From positions 248,001 to 312,000 of the forward strand of contig OX638356.1 in assembly GCA_951813395.1 (NCBI GenBank): 64,000 bases of DNA, written 5' to 3'. The DNA is from Longimicrobiales bacterium (GTDB taxonomy: Bacteria; Gemmatimonadota; Gemmatimonadetes; Longimicrobiales; Gaopeijiaceae). Shown piece by piece: positions 43,489 to 52,285 of the stretch. A program made the position numbers and the translations under genes. Each line of letters starts with the position of its first letter. Positions within the stretch are counted from its first letter, which is position 1. The notes beneath the pieces were generated by a model. The model searched no databases. It was not told the DNA's origin and saw nothing but the letters and a program-made list of their open reading frames with translations.

Positions 43489-44414
43489 GACGCCACCGAC
43501 CCGCGCGACCTCCGCACCGAGTCCACGTAGATCTCGTTCATCGGGCCGCGTCCCTTCCAGCGCTCGAACACGGCTTGCCAGGTGATCTCGCCGTCGTCGA
43601 AAAGCCAGCGCTTGGCGTCGGGATCGTACTCGCACGGGAAGGGGTATTCCAGCACGTACTCGTCGGCCTCCTCGTCGTAGTGGGCCGGCACCGACAGCCC
43701 CAGCCCTTCGCACAGCGGGACTGTCGACGACATCCACACCTGCCGGAGTTCGTCGTTCGTAAGGCCCTTGAGCTTGTAGTCCAGCTGCCCGCTGTGGTGC
43801 TTGAGGTCGTCAGGCAGGCCGAACCATTCGATCGTCATCGGGAACATCCAGTCGACACAGCGCTGCAACAGCTCGGTCGCGGCCCCCCCGGCGCGTGCCA
43901 GCCGGCGCATCCACACCTCGCCATGGCGAAGATGGAAGGTCTCCTCCATGTCCACCTTTACAAGCGCCCGCTTCAGGGGGCCGTAGGAGGTGTTGCGGTG
44001 CACGTCGCCGAGCAGGCAAATGCCGGCCCGGTCGAAGAAGCCGTTCGCCACCACCAGTTCGGCCCAGTTGTCGAGCGGCTGGTCGAAGCCGTAGGGATGC
44101 TTGAATTCGTGCGGCTCGCGTCCGTAGACCAGGTGCTCCTTCGAGACCCCGAGGTCCTCGAGCAGCCGGTATGCGATGTTGGCGTGGGCCAGTTCGTCCT
44201 GGATGATCGCGTGCGCGCTCACCTGGGTGTTGGTGGACGGCGCGTGCCGGGCGGCGAACCAGTAGGCCGGGGCACTCATGAGCTCCGTGTCCGCCTGGAC
44301 GGTCAGCTGCACGATGAGCGCCCTCCTGTAGCCGGGCGTCATCTCCTCGGGTGACTCGAGGATGTACCCGCCGCGGATCTTCTTCTTCAGTTCGTCTTCC
44401 GTGTATGATGCCAT
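43476..44414 (-). CDS. paaA: 1,2-phenylacetyl-CoA epoxidase catalytic subunit PaaA
   Basis: PaaA carries the diiron site that epoxidises the phenyl ring of phenylacetyl-CoA. The 312-residue product starts MASYTEDELKKKIRGGY and has iron-ligand segments HAIIQDELAHANIAY near residue 69 and VDMEETFHLRHGEVWM near residue 156, each with E-x-x-H spacing. The segment KLKGLTNDELRQVWM follows near residue 216. The length is that of PaaA. The gene is flanked by two DUF59 proteins, and the reductase gene paaE is not found here. Confidence 0.93.
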   Translation of the reverse strand: MASYTEDELKKKIRGGYILESPEEMTPGYRRALIVQLTVQADTELMSAPAYWFAARHAPSTNTQVSAHAIIQDELAHANIAYRLLEDLGVSKEHLVYGREPHEFKHPYGFDQPLDNWAELVVANGFFDRAGICLLGDVHRNTSYGPLKRALVKVDMEETFHLRHGEVWMRRLARAGGAATELLQRCVDWMFPMTIEWFGLPDDLKHHSGQLDYKLKGLTNDELRQVWMSSTVPLCEGLGLSVPAHYDEEADEYVLEYPFPCEYDPDAKRWLFDDGEITWQAVFERWKGRGPMNEIYVDSVRRSRGSVASWLN

Positions 44415-44416
44415 GT

Positions 44417-44719
44417 CTAGATTCCCAGGGCGGAGCGGATGAGGGGGCTGATGCGCTCCGGAGTCCACGGCGGGTCGAAGGTGAGCTCCACCTCGGAGTC
44501 CTCCACCCCATCCACGCCGGCCACGGCTTCGCGGGCCTCTTCGAGTATCTGGCCGGCCGCCGGACACATCGGCGTCGTCAGGGAGATTGTGACCCTGGCG
44601 TTGCTGCCCTCGATCTCGATGTCGTATACCAGCCCGAGCACCACAAGATCCAGATTGAGCTCCGGGTCCTTGACTGTCTTGAGAGCGTTGCGGACGGCTT
44701 TTTCGGTAACTGCGGACAC
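44417..44719 (-). CDS. DUF59 / SufT-like iron-sulfur assembly protein
   Basis: The 100-residue product is a single DUF59 (MIP18) domain: NALKTVKDPELNLDLVVLGLVY, a TTPMCPAAGQI loop with one cysteine, and FDPPWTPERIS. It is a second DUF59 gene, placed directly before paaA, and may serve cofactor loading of the diiron enzyme. The GTG start at 44719 has GGAGG 9 bases upstream and heads the run; a longer frame from 44752 is open but adds a poorly conserved, charged segment. Confidence 0.85.
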   Translation of the reverse strand: MSAVTEKAVRNALKTVKDPELNLDLVVLGLVYDIEIEGSNARVTISLTTPMCPAAGQILEEAREAVAGVDGVEDSEVELTFDPPWTPERISPLIRSALGI

Positions 44720-44811
44720 GCTTTGCGACCTCCGGGTTTCTGGACCGCGCAACCCTCGACCGGGACACCGCGGGCTTCGCTAATCTAGTCCCATGTCGGT
44801 ACATTTGCCTC

Positions 44812-45891
44812 ATGCGAGTTGCCATCAACACCGGTGGGGGCGATGCGCCGGGGCTGAACGCGGTTGTACGCGCCGCTGTACTCGCCGCGGAACGGCGGGG
44901 GTGGGATGTGGTCGGCATTCGCCGCGGCTACGACGGACTCTTCATGGACGACGGCGTCGTCTCGCTCACCACCGGTTCGGTCAGGGGGATCACCCACCTT
45001 GGCGGGACGATCCTTGGAGCGACGAACCGCGGCAACCCGTTTTCGTTCCCGGTCAGGCAGGCAGACGGCGGCATCCGGATGGTGGATCGATCCGACGAGG
45101 TCGTCAGCAGGATGCAGGAGCTGAAGATCGACTGCCTGATCGCGGTGGGCGGAGACGGGTCGCTGGGGATCGCCAGCGAACTGGCGAACAAGGGCCTCAA
45201 GGTGATCGGCGTGCCAAAGACGATCGACAACGATCTGCCGGGCACAACCTTCACCTTCGGGTTTCATACCGCGGTGCAGACCGCCACCGATGCGATCGAC
45301 AAGCTTCATTCGACGGCCCAGGCCCACCAGAGGGTGATGGTGGTGGAGCTGATGGGCCGGCACGTGGGGTGGATCGCGCTGTTTGCGGGTTTTGCGGCGA
45401 CTGCCGACGTCATTCTGATCCCTGAAATCCCCTACGACCTGACCAGGGTGGCCGCGAAGATCGAGGCGCGCTGGAGGGAGGGCTCGGAATTCGCGATCAT
45501 CGTGGTCGCGGAGGGGGCGATGCCGAAGGGGGGCGAGGCCTCCTACCTCGAAGAGGTCGGGAAGGGGGGGCGGCGCCGTCTCGGGGGGGTCGGGAAGCGG
45601 ATCTCCCGCCGTCTGGAGGAGCTCACCGGACACGAGACCCGAAGCCTGGTGCTCGGCCACCTCCAGCGTGGCGGCCGGCCGATCGCGTTCGACCGCATCC
45701 TCTCGCTTCTCTTCGGGACCGCCGCGATCAGGCTCGCCGAACAGGGACGGTTCGGGTGCATGGTGGCGCTGGATGCGCCGACGGTCACCGCGGTTCCCCT
45801 GGCCGATGCGGCCCGGGCCACCAAGTCGGTACCCGTCGACGGCGACATGGTCATGGCGGCCAGGGCGATGGGGATTTCGTTCGGGGACTAG
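44812..45891 (+). CDS. pfkA: 6-phosphofructokinase, group III type
   Basis: This enzyme phosphorylates fructose 6-phosphate to fructose 1,6-bisphosphate. The 359-residue product has the phosphate loop NTGGGDAPGLNAV at residues 6-18, the GGDGS motif at 113-117, and PKTIDND at 135-141. Position G116 (equivalent to E. coli G104) is typical of ATP-dependent enzymes, while K136 (equivalent to G124) occurs in pyrophosphate enzymes and some ATP ones. The pair G/K is known from ATP-dependent group III kinases, so ATP use is more likely than pyrophosphate. It is transcribed divergently from the DUF59-paaA run across about 90 bases. Confidence 0.92.
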   Translation: MRVAINTGGGDAPGLNAVVRAAVLAAERRGWDVVGIRRGYDGLFMDDGVVSLTTGSVRGITHLGGTILGATNRGNPFSFPVRQADGGIRMVDRSDEVVSRMQELKIDCLIAVGGDGSLGIASELANKGLKVIGVPKTIDNDLPGTTFTFGFHTAVQTATDAIDKLHSTAQAHQRVMVVELMGRHVGWIALFAGFAATADVILIPEIPYDLTRVAAKIEARWREGSEFAIIVVAEGAMPKGGEASYLEEVGKGGRRRLGGVGKRISRRLEELTGHETRSLVLGHLQRGGRPIAFDRILSLLFGTAAIRLAEQGRFGCMVALDAPTVTAVPLADAARATKSVPVDGDMVMAARAMGISFGD

Positions 45892-45939
45892 CCCGGTCAC
45901 GCTCCGCGCGCAGCGGCCGCGGACCCACTGGCCTCGGGA

Positions 45940-48714
45940 CTACTGGAAGCTCGTGGCGGGCCTTCCCGTGTAGCGCCGCCAATCCTCCGCCCTCAGCGAC
46001 ACGAGGTTGGCGAAGAGCCGGTACGCGCCTGGCACGCCCGCGGGGAACTGGCGGAAGAAGGCGACTCCGGTGTAGACATAGAGCCCTTCGCCCACCTCCG
46101 CCACGAGCAGCCCTCCCCGCTTCGGGTCCTCACCCGGGTCGGCCATCTCCATGACGGGCGTGTAGCGCTCGTCCCACTCGCCCAGGAAGTAGAGCCCCCG
46201 TTCCTGCACCCATCCCTCGAAGTCGGCGGGCCCGATCGCGTTCGGCGCCGTGAAGACGGGGGATTCAGGCGCCAGGACCGTCACGGACGCCGTCTCATCC
46301 GTGACCCGGTCGTGCGGCCTGCTTATCGCGACCGGGTAGGGCGTGAATCCGCCCGCGGGGAACTCGTACCTGTTGTACTGCACGATCACCGTGCCGCCCG
46401 CACGCGCGAAGTCCAGGACGGCCTCGTTGGCGGCGGCGAGATCGGGCCGCGTTTCGTAGGCGCGCACCCCGAGCACCAGAGCGTCGAAGCGGGAGAAGTC
46501 GCCCCGGCTCAGTTCGGCCTCGCCGAGTTCCTCCACCGCCATCCCGATCTGCCTGAGCGCGTCGGCCCCGCCGTCCCCCGACCCCATGATATAGCCAACA
46601 CGCAGGTCGGTATCGGCGGCCACCGGGAAGACCGAGATCCGGACCGCCGCGTCCCGTGCAAGCACGCCGCGCGGAATGTGCGGGTAGTCGACAATGTCGG
46701 ATGTCGTGACAAAATCATTACCGTTTTTGTCCTGTCCCGACTCTGCCCCAACTCTGACAGCCCCCTCACCCTCGCTCGCGATCGCATGTAGGACAAAATC
46801 CCCGGCCAATGTGTCGGTCGTCGGTGTAACTGCGAACGTGAACGACCCGCTGGCGCCGTCCGGTTCCAGCGAAAACGATGCCTCGGCCGGCGCGACCCCC
46901 CAGCCCTCCGGCGCCTCCAGCCGCACCGTGCCCGAGCGGGCCGTGGCCGAGGTATTGGTGAGCACGACCCCGACTTCACGCGCACCGGCTGTGCCCCCGG
47001 GCCAAATCATGGAAGGGGGTTTCACGGCCACGTCCAGGGCGGGCATGACCAGCACGCGCTCCCGGTACTCGCCGATGGCGCCGTCGACGCCCACGTAAAA
47101 CCCGTCGCGCTCGACCCCCACGGTTGCGGTGGCCCGGGACAGCGCCATGGCCACACGGGCCCGCACCGGTGCCCGTGCGAAGGGCCGTGCCCACAACTCC
47201 GCGTCGTCCGGCCAGCTGTACATCCCGCCGGTGCGCTCGTCCCGCAGGTAGTAGGGCGCCGAAATCGCCGCGTCCGGCGGTACCGCGACCCGCCAGCTCC
47301 AGCGGCCGACCTCTCCCGGCCCGAGCCGCCCATCCACGGGTGTCTCCGCCACCGGTGGCCTGAAGAACGGCGAGCGCGAGGGACCGACCGTCGACTCGTC
47401 GGTGGGAGACGCGTGCCAGCTCGAAGGCAACAGCAACTCGGGCGCCACGTCGGACAACTCAAGACCCCCGCCGTTCCAGACGTTTACGTCCACGACGACC
47501 GACTCGCCCGGCGTCAGCAGATCGCGCCCCACCCGCACCTCGGTCACGACCCCGGCCGCGGCGAGCAGGGCTTCCGTAACCTGCACCAGCCGCCCCTCCA
47601 GGGCGCGCCGCCCTTCGCCCCCGGGTGCCTCGCCGATCAGGCCGCGAAGAATCGCACCGGCTTCGGCCAGGCCCGCCACGGCTCCGTCCGGCCGAATCGC
47701 CGAAAGACCGTCGGCCGCGTCGGCCAGCGCGCCACGATACCGCTCCAGCCGCCGCTCGGTATCCGCGGGCCATCCCGCAGGCAGCGGTGTGCCCAGTTGC
47801 CCGATGAGCGTGGTGTCCACGCCCGCGAAGATGCCGTCGTCCTCCAGCCCCTCCTCCAACGATGCCACCAGACGCAGCGCACTGGCCCGTGCGCCCATTG
47901 ACTGGCCCGACCCCATGTCCTGGGATTGATGGCGGCTGCGGCTTTCCATTGCGAGCTGGAAGTGCGACCGCCCCAGCACGGGGTCGAACTCACCCGTCGG
48001 GACGCGGATCGTCGCGTCACGGGGGGAGAACCGCGCGGACCGGTACAGCTTGGTGGGCTGCCAGGGGGTGACGCCCCGCGCGGCGAGCTCGGGAAAGCGA
48101 TCCGGGTCGCCGGCCGCCGAAAAGGCCTCGTGGGCCGCCACGCCCGCGATCTGGTGCTGCCCGTGGCCGTCGCGGGGCGTCCCCGAGAAGACCGACACGA
48201 TCACGTGCGGCCGGAACTTCCGCACCACGAACACCACGTCGCGCAGCACCTCTTCGAGCGGCCAGAAGCGCAGCGCCTCGTCGATGTTCTTCGAGTACCC
48301 GAAGTCGAAGGCGCGGGTGAAGTACTGCCCGCCGCCGTCCAGGGCGCGGGCGGCAAGCAGCTCGCCCGTCCGGATCACGCCGAGACCCTCGTGCAGCCGG
48401 TGCCCGATCAGGTTCTGACCGCCTTCGCCGCGGCTGAGCGACAGGTAGGCCGTCTCGGCTCCCATGCCGCGCGCGAGGGTGGCGAGCAGGCTGGTGTCTT
48501 CGTCGTCGGGGTGGGCGGCGATCATCAGCACGCGCTTCACGCCGTCGAGCTGGCGCAGGCGCAACGCGGTGCCCACCAGGCCATTGTCCTGCCCGGCGAC
48601 TACCTGCGCCGTGAGATGGGCGGGGCCGTGCGGTCCGGGCGCCGGTGCCGCCGCCGCGAGTGCGAGCAGCGCGGTGGCGGTCGGCGTCGCCAGTGTCATC
48701 TTGCCAGGTTTCAT
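45940..48714 (-). CDS. Secreted PIG-L/LmbE-type deacetylase with C-terminal extension
   Basis: The 924-residue product starts at the ATG at 48714 (giving a signal peptide MKPGKMTLATPTATALLALA; ATG 48699 is an alternative). The PIG-L zinc motif AHPDDE is at residues 67-72, followed by SLSRGEGGQNLIG. The metal-binding histidine region GTPRDGHGQHQ is near residue 160. These enzymes remove N-acyl groups from sugars or related compounds. The long C-terminal part (about residues 380-924) holds beta-rich domains and a region resembling a glutamine amidotransferase-like fold (VRAYETRPDLAAANEAVLDFARAG). Being exported is unusual for the smaller bacterial family members. Confidence 0.86.
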   Translation of the reverse strand: MKPGKMTLATPTATALLALAAAAPAPGPHGPAHLTAQVVAGQDNGLVGTALRLRQLDGVKRVLMIAAHPDDEDTSLLATLARGMGAETAYLSLSRGEGGQNLIGHRLHEGLGVIRTGELLAARALDGGGQYFTRAFDFGYSKNIDEALRFWPLEEVLRDVVFVVRKFRPHVIVSVFSGTPRDGHGQHQIAGVAAHEAFSAAGDPDRFPELAARGVTPWQPTKLYRSARFSPRDATIRVPTGEFDPVLGRSHFQLAMESRSRHQSQDMGSGQSMGARASALRLVASLEEGLEDDGIFAGVDTTLIGQLGTPLPAGWPADTERRLERYRGALADAADGLSAIRPDGAVAGLAEAGAILRGLIGEAPGGEGRRALEGRLVQVTEALLAAAGVVTEVRVGRDLLTPGESVVVDVNVWNGGGLELSDVAPELLLPSSWHASPTDESTVGPSRSPFFRPPVAETPVDGRLGPGEVGRWSWRVAVPPDAAISAPYYLRDERTGGMYSWPDDAELWARPFARAPVRARVAMALSRATATVGVERDGFYVGVDGAIGEYRERVLVMPALDVAVKPPSMIWPGGTAGAREVGVVLTNTSATARSGTVRLEAPEGWGVAPAEASFSLEPDGASGSFTFAVTPTTDTLAGDFVLHAIASEGEGAVRVGAESGQDKNGNDFVTTSDIVDYPHIPRGVLARDAAVRISVFPVAADTDLRVGYIMGSGDGGADALRQIGMAVEELGEAELSRGDFSRFDALVLGVRAYETRPDLAAANEAVLDFARAGGTVIVQYNRYEFPAGGFTPYPVAISRPHDRVTDETASVTVLAPESPVFTAPNAIGPADFEGWVQERGLYFLGEWDERYTPVMEMADPGEDPKRGGLLVAEVGEGLYVYTGVAFFRQFPAGVPGAYRLFANLVSLRAEDWRRYTGRPATSFQ

Positions 48715-48736
48715 CCCGGGAAGGTAACTATCCTCG

Positions 48737-49273
48737 ATGGACATCGCCGCCACGCTGCGCAGTTACGACGGGAAGCGCGTCGCGCCGTTTCGGGCGGTGG
48801 CGGAAGCGCTCTCCCAGCGGGCGGGTCGCGGCCGGGACGCCGTCGACCACCTTCTCGAACTCGCCGCTGCGGACGAGACAGCACTCCAGGTGGGCGCGAC
48901 CTGGGTCCTCAAGTACCTTGCCGAGCGTGGCGCGGCGCCTGGCGGTCGGCAGACCCCGGCCCTGTTGCGGCTCCTGCAGCGCCCTCTCGCACCCCACGCC
49001 CTCCTTCACGTGCTGCAGACCCTGCCGCACATGGAGCTCTCCGCCGACCTCCCGGCCAGAGAGGAACGCGCCTTCCACCGCGCGCTGCTACGCCTGATCG
49101 GGTCCGACCGCGTCTTCGTGCGAGCCTGGGCGTACAACGGCCTGGGCCTCCTGGCGGCCCGGAATCCGGCGTTGCGGGATGAGGTCCAGGCCCTTTTCAG
49201 CCGCGCGGAGAAAACCGAGACCGCCGCGGTGAAGGTGCGCATACGGCACGCGCGGGCGGCGATTCGGCGTTAG
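48737..49273 (+). CDS. Helical-repeat-like hypothetical protein
   Basis: The 178-residue product is helical and rich in Ala, Leu and Arg, with HEAT-like pairs such as VDHLLELAAADETALQVGATWVL, TPALLRLLQRPLAPHALLHVL and DRVFVRAWAYNGLGLLAA. It has no signal peptide. It starts 22 bases from the divergent PIG-L gene, so both promoters must overlap their 5' ends. I do not recognise a family. A protein- or nucleic-acid-binding scaffold is possible but not shown. Confidence 0.62.
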   Translation: MDIAATLRSYDGKRVAPFRAVAEALSQRAGRGRDAVDHLLELAAADETALQVGATWVLKYLAERGAAPGGRQTPALLRLLQRPLAPHALLHVLQTLPHMELSADLPAREERAFHRALLRLIGSDRVFVRAWAYNGLGLLAARNPALRDEVQALFSRAEKTETAAVKVRIRHARAAIRR

Positions 49274-49447
49274 GGGGTCACCCTACTCGAAGGGTACGAG
49301 CGTTCCGCTTGGGGACGGCGGTGCGCTCATGCTGATGGTCAGGGCATCAACGCAAAGGCATTTTCCTGTGCGGAGCCGGAGTCCCGACACCGACGGACGA
49401 CGGACCTCCGGGACCGGACAGCGGCTGCTCCGAGCCGGCCCAGGCAA

Positions 49448-50266
49448 CTAACGCACCCTCATCACCACGCCGGCGCCCACGTACATGTCCTCGGCGGCAT
49501 CGTTCAGCCCCACCCCGACGCGGAGGTCCCACTGCAGGTCGTCGTTCGCGAGCCAGGTGAGCCCGCTGTTGAGGTAGTGCTCGCCGCTCCCGCCTTCCGG
49601 CCCTGCCGGCACGAAGGCGTACCACTCGGCGTAGACGCCGCTGCGCCGGCCCGTCGCGATGCCCCACGACAGCGACTGGGCCCACTCGCTGTAGTCCCCG
49701 TTGTCGTCCGCAACCGCAGCGTTCACCTGCGTGCTGCCGGCCAGGGAAAGCGTCTCGTTCAGGTCCCAGCTGTATAGAAAGTTGACACCCGGAAGCGTCC
49801 GTCCCGTCGAAAAGACGGAGCTGCCGGTGGGCACCGTCATCTGCGGCAGGATCGCGGTCGCGGGGAGGAAGCCGCGCTGCCCGGAGAGGGCGAGCTTGGC
49901 ACCCAGGTAAAGGTCTTCCAGCCCTGATGTGGCTACGCCGCTGGCGGACGCGTTGTCAACCTGCGTCACCAAGGTGGTTCCCACCCGAAGCTCCAGTCGC
50001 TCGGTGAGCACCCCCACACGGAGCAGGGGTTCTCCATAGGTGTGGACCCGGGTGGTGGTCCTTCCGTCGGTGTCGGACCCGAGAGTAAGCCCGAGTTCGA
50101 GCTGGAAACCGCCGAGTCCCACGGTACTGGTCGCCTCGGTGAAGTCGGGGCGGTCCGCGACGAGCGCCTGGGCCTGGGCGGCGTCGGCGGCGGTGAGCGG
50201 GGACAGGCCCGCCAGAACGAACAGGGCACGGCCGTGCCGAGGCCAAATGTAAACCAGACATGACAT
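49448..50266 (-). CDS. Outer-membrane transporter of the phenol-MetA-pathway (PF13557-like) type
   Basis: The 272-residue product has a signal peptide (about residues 1-33) and the opening RPDFTEATSTVGLGGFQLE seen in the MetA-pathway outer-membrane family. A series of amphipathic strands follows, ending GVGLNDAAEDMYVGAGVVMRVR. It should form a barrel in the outer membrane. It starts only 17 bases after the nucleoside ABC permease stop, so it may be the outer-membrane channel of that importer. A 9-base direct repeat overlaps its start region. The family substrate is not certain; phenolic degradation has been suggested for others. Confidence 0.72.
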   Translation of the reverse strand: MSCLVYIWPRHGRALFVLAGLSPLTAADAAQAQALVADRPDFTEATSTVGLGGFQLELGLTLGSDTDGRTTTRVHTYGEPLLRVGVLTERLELRVGTTLVTQVDNASASGVATSGLEDLYLGAKLALSGQRGFLPATAILPQMTVPTGSSVFSTGRTLPGVNFLYSWDLNETLSLAGSTQVNAAVADDNGDYSEWAQSLSWGIATGRRSGVYAEWYAFVPAGPEGGSGEHYLNSGLTWLANDDLQWDLRVGVGLNDAAEDMYVGAGVVMRVR

Positions 50267-50278
50267 TTTATGTAAACC
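50247..50278. repeat. Direct repeat ATGTAAACC at the porin start
   Basis: ATGTAAACC occurs at 50247-50255 and 50270-50278, separated by 14 bases, in an AT-rich island between the permease stop and the porin start codon. The arrangement is direct rather than inverted. It could be a regulator site, or the sequence may be chance. The half-site resembles the biotin-operator half but lacks its inverted partner. Confidence 0.45.
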
Positions 50279-50283
50279 GCGCT

Positions 50284-51234
50284 TTACTTTTTCGGATTTG
50301 TGGAGATACGGCGCCAGCGTGGCCAGGGCAACGCAAGCCCCTCGGGCGCCCGCGATCTGCCGAACCATCCGGCCAGCGCCGCCAGGCTCAGAACATAGGG
50401 CAAGGCCAGGAAGAGCGGGTATGGCAGGTCCGCGTCGAGGGCCTGCAGCGTGAACTGCAGCGCCTCGGCCCCGCCGAAGAACAGGGCCGCCGCGAACACT
50501 CCCCAGGGTCGCCACCGCCCCAGCACCACGACCGCGATCGCGATGAATCCCTTTCCCGCCGACATGTTCTCCGCAAACGTGCCCGTGTGCACCAGGCTCA
50601 GGTGCGCGCCCGCCAGTCCGGCCATCAGCCCCCCGAAAACGGTCGCGAGCATGCGGGTGCGCACCACCGGGACGCCCGCCGCGTGCGCGGCCTCCGGCGA
50701 CTCTCCGGCCGCACGCAGCGCCAGACCCCAGCGGGTGCGGAAGAGGAACCATCCGAGGAGCGGCACCATGGCGTAGGCCAGGTACGCCGTGATCGCCTGA
50801 TCGAAGAAGGCCGGCCCGAGCAGCGGAATGCGCGACAGGACGGGCACCTCCCACGCCGGCACCGTCTGCAGCTCCAGCGCCAGCCCGGTCGCGCCGAAGC
50901 GGCTCTGGAACACCGCCCCCGTGAAGCCCAGGCTGCCGATGGTGACGGCGGTTCCGGTGATGATCTGGTCGGTGCCCAGGCGCACCGCAAAGCCGGCAAA
51001 GACCAGCGCGGCAAGTCCGCCGGCGAGCGCGCCCGTCGCCAGTCCCGCATGGGGGCCGACCGTCAGAGCGCCGAGCGCCCCACCCAGCGCTCCCCAGATT
51101 ACCGATCCCTCCAGCCCGATATTGATCACGCCCGATCGTTCCGAAACCGTCTCGCCGAGGGCCGCCAGCGCGAGCGGTACCGCCAGTCCGACGGCGGCGA
51201 CAAGGAAGGATGAGAGGGCGGCGAGATCAGTCAC
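50284..51234 (-). CDS. BMP-type nucleoside ABC transporter permease 2
   Basis: The 316-residue product has 8-9 membrane helices and the motif LALAALGETVSERSGVINIGLEG at residues 20-42, diagnostic of the second permease in BmpA-type (purine nucleoside) importers. The segments GTDQIITGTAVTIGSLGF and GALALRAAGESPEAAHAAGV-like WGLALRAAGESPEAA are typical. GTG at 51234 overlaps the stop of the first permease by several bases. It should pair with that permease to form the channel. Confidence 0.88.
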   Translation of the reverse strand: MTDLAALSSFLVAAVGLAVPLALAALGETVSERSGVINIGLEGSVIWGALGGALGALTVGPHAGLATGALAGGLAALVFAGFAVRLGTDQIITGTAVTIGSLGFTGAVFQSRFGATGLALELQTVPAWEVPVLSRIPLLGPAFFDQAITAYLAYAMVPLLGWFLFRTRWGLALRAAGESPEAAHAAGVPVVRTRMLATVFGGLMAGLAGAHLSLVHTGTFAENMSAGKGFIAIAVVVLGRWRPWGVFAAALFFGGAEALQFTLQALDADLPYPLFLALPYVLSLAALAGWFGRSRAPEGLALPWPRWRRISTNPKK

Positions 51235-52285
51235 GGGAGTGAGTCGTCCATTGCACGATTCGGTCGGCGGTGAGCACGGCCAGGATGACCAGCGCCTCGA
51301 TCCCCCGGACCCAGACTTCCGGCACGCCGGCCTCACGCTGCATGGCCCCGCCCCCGGCACTCAGCGCACCGAATACGATGGCCGTGACCACGACCGCGAG
51401 CGGGTGAAGCCGCGCAAGGAGCGCCACCGCGATCGCCGTGTAGCCCCAGCCCGGCGAGAGCCCCTCGTACATGCGGTGCGTCACGCCCGCGATCTGGATC
51501 CAGCCGGCCAGCCCCGCGATCGCACCCGACACGAGGAACGACAGCCATATGACGGGGGCCACGCTGAATCTGCCGCTCACCTCCGCGGCCTTGACCGAGG
51601 CGCCGGCCGCGCGAAGCCGGAAGCCGCCCGGCGTGCGGGTCAGGTACAGCCAGAGACCCACCGCGATCACGACGCCGAACAGAAAACCGAGATGGAGCCG
51701 CGTGTCGGGGAGCAGGGCGGGGAGATGGGCGGCCGCGGGGATCTCGTCGGTCTGATTGAACACGCCCCGCGACTCGCGCAGGGGCCCCTGCACGAGGAAC
51801 TGGGCGAGGAACAGGGCGACGAAGTTCATAAGCAGGGTGGTGATCACCTCTCCCACGCCCATCCCGGTCTTCATCGCCGCCGGGATGGATGCCCACAGGG
51901 CACCGGCGGCCGCGGCGGCGAGGAGGGTGACCGGGAGGACAAGGACGGCGCCCGCGCCGGGGAGCACGAGCGCGACGGCGACGCCGGCCAGCGCGCCCGC
52001 GTGAAGTTGCCCCTCGGCGCCGATGTTCCAGACGCGGGCGCGGAAGGCGAACGCGACCGCCAGGCCGGTGAGCAGCAGGGGGGTGGCCCGGACCAGCGTG
52101 AACGAGACGAAGCGGTCCCAGGTGCCGAAAGCGCCCCGCGCGAGGGCGGCGAACGCCTCGCCGGGTGAATGGCCGCCCAGGGCGAGGAGCGCCGCCGCGA
52201 CGGCCATGGTGGCGACGACGGCGGCCGTGGCCGTAATGGTGGCCAGGAACTCGGGGCGCAGCCGGGCGCGGGTGCGGGGGGTCAC
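51227..52285 (-). CDS. BMP-type nucleoside ABC transporter permease 1
   Basis: The 352-residue product has about ten membrane helices and the motif FRARVWNIGAEGQLHAGAL near residue 80, plus WASIPAAMKTGMGVGEVITTLLMNF near residue 130. Both mark the first permease of BmpA-type importers. The EAA-like cytoplasmic loop GFRLRAAGASVKAAEVSG contacts the ATPase. It is coupled to the ATPase gene by a 4-base overlap (52282-52285). Confidence 0.88.
   Translation of the reverse strand: MTPRTRARLRPEFLATITATAAVVATMAVAAALLALGGHSPGEAFAALARGAFGTWDRFVSFTLVRATPLLLTGLAVAFAFRARVWNIGAEGQLHAGALAGVAVALVLPGAGAVLVLPVTLLAAAAAGALWASIPAAMKTGMGVGEVITTLLMNFVALFLAQFLVQGPLRESRGVFNQTDEIPAAAHLPALLPDTRLHLGFLFGVVIAVGLWLYLTRTPGGFRLRAAGASVKAAEVSGRFSVAPVIWLSFLVSGAIAGLAGWIQIAGVTHRMYEGLSPGWGYTAIAVALLARLHPLAVVVTAIVFGALSAGGGAMQREAGVPEVWVRGIEALVILAVLTADRIVQWTTHSRD

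Noticed and set aside
49274-49447. Small gene in the gap between the helical-repeat gene and the porin gene
   Set aside because: A 39-codon frame from 49325 has no ribosome binding site, no motif and no conserved-looking composition.
50247-50278. Biotin (BirA) operator
   Set aside because: The half-sites resemble TTGTAAACC but are arranged as direct, not inverted, repeats and no biotin genes are nearby.
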